A stretch of 35,343 nt of DNA from NCBI GenBank assembly GCA_001788495.1, contig MGCF01000010.1, positions 1 to 35,343 on the forward strand, written 5' to 3'. Each line of letters starts with the position of its first letter. The stretch's first letter is position 1. This DNA comes from Candidatus Rokubacteria bacterium RIFCSPLOWO2_02_FULL_73_56 (GTDB lineage Bacteria; Methylomirabilota; Methylomirabilia; Rokubacteriales; CSP1-6). Shown here piece after piece: positions 34,368-35,343 of the stretch. The position numbers and the translations under genes are program-made. The notes below the pieces were generated by a model. It saw nothing but the letters and a program-made list of their open reading frames with translations. It was not told where the DNA came from and made no database searches.

Positions 34368-35343
34368 ACGCCGCCGACGTCCTGCCCCAGCAGTTCAACG
34401 TCGTGACCCACTTCGTGGACCGCCACGTGGCCGAGGGGCGGGGCGGCGCGCCCGCGTTCCACTACGAGGAGCGCACGCTGACCTACGCCGACGTCCAGGA
34501 GCTCGCCAACCGCAGCGGCAACGCGCTCCGCGAGCTCGGCGTCGGCATGGAGGACCGCGTCCTCCTGATCTGCCTGGACGCGCCCGAGTTCCTCGGGACG
34601 TTCTGGGGCGCGCTCAAGATCGGCGCCGTGCCGGTCCCGGTCAACACGATGATGCGGAGCGCCGACTACCTCTACTTCCTGAACGACAGCCGCGCGAAGG
34701 TGGCCGTCGTGTCGGCGCCGCTGCTCGCGGAGGCCGCGCCCGCGCTCGTGGAGGCGACGTACCTGAGGCACGTGCTCATCGCCGGGGGCAGCCCCGGGCA
34801 GTTCCTGTCCTGGGAGGAGCGCCTCGGCCGCGCCGCGGCGTCGCTCGAGGCCGCGCCGACCTCGCGGGACGACGCGGCCTTCTGGCTCTACTCGTCCGGC
34901 TCCACCGGCTTCCCGAAGGGCGCCGTGCACCTGCAGCACGACATGGTCGTCTGCGCCGACACCTACGCCAAGCGGGTGCTCGGCCTGCGACCGACGGACC
35001 GCGTCTTCTCCGCGGCCAAGCTCTTCTTCGCCTACGGCCTCGGCAACGCCGGCTACTTCCCGATGGCCGTCGGCGCGCAGAGCGTGCTCTACCCGCACCG
35101 GCCCATGCCCGAGCCGGTCTTCGAGGTGATCGCGCGCTACCGGCCGACGATCTTCTTCGGCGTGCCGACGCTCTACGCCGCGATGCTCGCGGTGAAGGAG
35201 GCGGCGGCGCGCTTCGACACCTCCTCGCTCCGCCTCTGCGTGTCCGCGGGCGAGGCGCTGCCCGAGGAGATCTACACGCGCTGGCGGGAGCGCTTCGGCG
35301 TCGAGATCATCGACGGGATCGGCACGACCGAGATCCTGCACAT
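34364..35343 (+). CDS. Benzoate-CoA ligase family protein, N-terminal 326 residues
   Basis: The gene runs off the window end without a stop. The visible part is an adenylate-forming ligase of the benzoate-CoA ligase (BadA/BclA) type. It opens with FNVVTHFVDRHVAEGRG and carries PVPVNTMMRSADYLYFLNDSRA at about 91-112, the P-loop YSSGSTGFPKG at 176-186, AKLFFAYGLGN, and SAGEALPEEIY before GTTEILHI. These match benzoate- and hydroxybenzoate-CoA ligases closely. It would make benzoyl-CoA (for BoxB) or 4-hydroxybenzoyl-CoA (for Hcr) from the acid, ATP and CoA. The ATG overlaps the ridA stop. The hinge and C-terminal domain are missing only because the window ends. Confidence 0.92.
   Translation, partial: MNAADVLPQQFNVVTHFVDRHVAEGRGGAPAFHYEERTLTYADVQELANRSGNALRELGVGMEDRVLLICLDAPEFLGTFWGALKIGAVPVPVNTMMRSADYLYFLNDSRAKVAVVSAPLLAEAAPALVEATYLRHVLIAGGSPGQFLSWEERLGRAAASLEAAPTSRDDAAFWLYSSGSTGFPKGAVHLQHDMVVCADTYAKRVLGLRPTDRVFSAAKLFFAYGLGNAGYFPMAVGAQSVLYPHRPMPEPVFEVIARYRPTIFFGVPTLYAAMLAVKEAAARFDTSSLRLCVSAGEALPEEIYTRWRERFGVEIIDGIGTTEILH

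Overview
The window is a very GC-rich, gene-dense bacterial chromosome segment with no rRNA, tRNA, insertion sequence, phage gene or CRISPR array that I can see. The gene mix is TRAP/TAXI uptake, molybdenum hydroxylases, several aryl-CoA ligases, LLM-type flavin oxidoreductase, UbiD, and box-pathway enzymes. Together with frequent GTG starts and 4-nt gene overlaps, it suggests a soil or subsurface aromatic degrader such as Rokubacteria/Methylomirabilota or a high-GC proteobacterium. That placement is inference only. No stretch longer than 300 bases lacks a gene; the longest gaps are about 176 bp (23754-23929) and 166 bp (26116-26281), and both hold regulatory-looking sequence.

Region 1 (1-17061, all plus strand). 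The 3' end of coaD and an aminotransferase are followed by a long, tightly packed catabolic array. In order it encodes a CoxG-like protein, a PaaK-like ligase, a zinc-type dehydrogenase, a 4-chlorobenzoate-CoA-ligase-like enzyme, an enoyl-CoA hydratase, an LLM flavin oxidoreductase, a VOC protein, a TAXI solute receptor, an amidohydrolase, a two-subunit molybdenum hydroxylase, a fused TRAP permease, a UbiD decarboxylase and a GNAT protein. Nearly every junction is an overlap or a gap below 45 nt. The substrate is unknown but is probably an imported aromatic or cyclic carboxylic acid.

Region 2 (17104-19755). An MFS exporter on the minus strand is divergent from a PduO-type cobalamin adenosyltransferase, which is followed by a DUF1266 lipoprotein.

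Region 3 (19771-26115, minus strand). An alpha/beta hydrolase and a sigma-54-dependent response regulator are followed by a 176-bp gap, a 71-residue membrane protein, and a 1256-residue hybrid histidine kinase with five GAF domains. The gap carries a good -24/-12 promoter and, about 120 bp upstream of its predicted start, an inverted repeat positioned like an enhancer site.

Region 4 (26205 to the end, plus strand). A TTGACA/TATTTT promoter with phased TTC/GAA half-sites precedes one operon. It encodes all three subunits of a 4-hydroxybenzoyl-CoA reductase (hcrC, hcrA, hcrB), an XRE-cupin regulator, BoxC, BoxB, a RidA protein and the start of a benzoate-CoA ligase. The most interesting feature of the window is this union: reductive dehydroxylation of 4-hydroxybenzoyl-CoA, known from anaerobes, wired directly to the oxygen-dependent benzoyl-CoA epoxidase pathway. 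hcrA also appears to start at a CTG codon.
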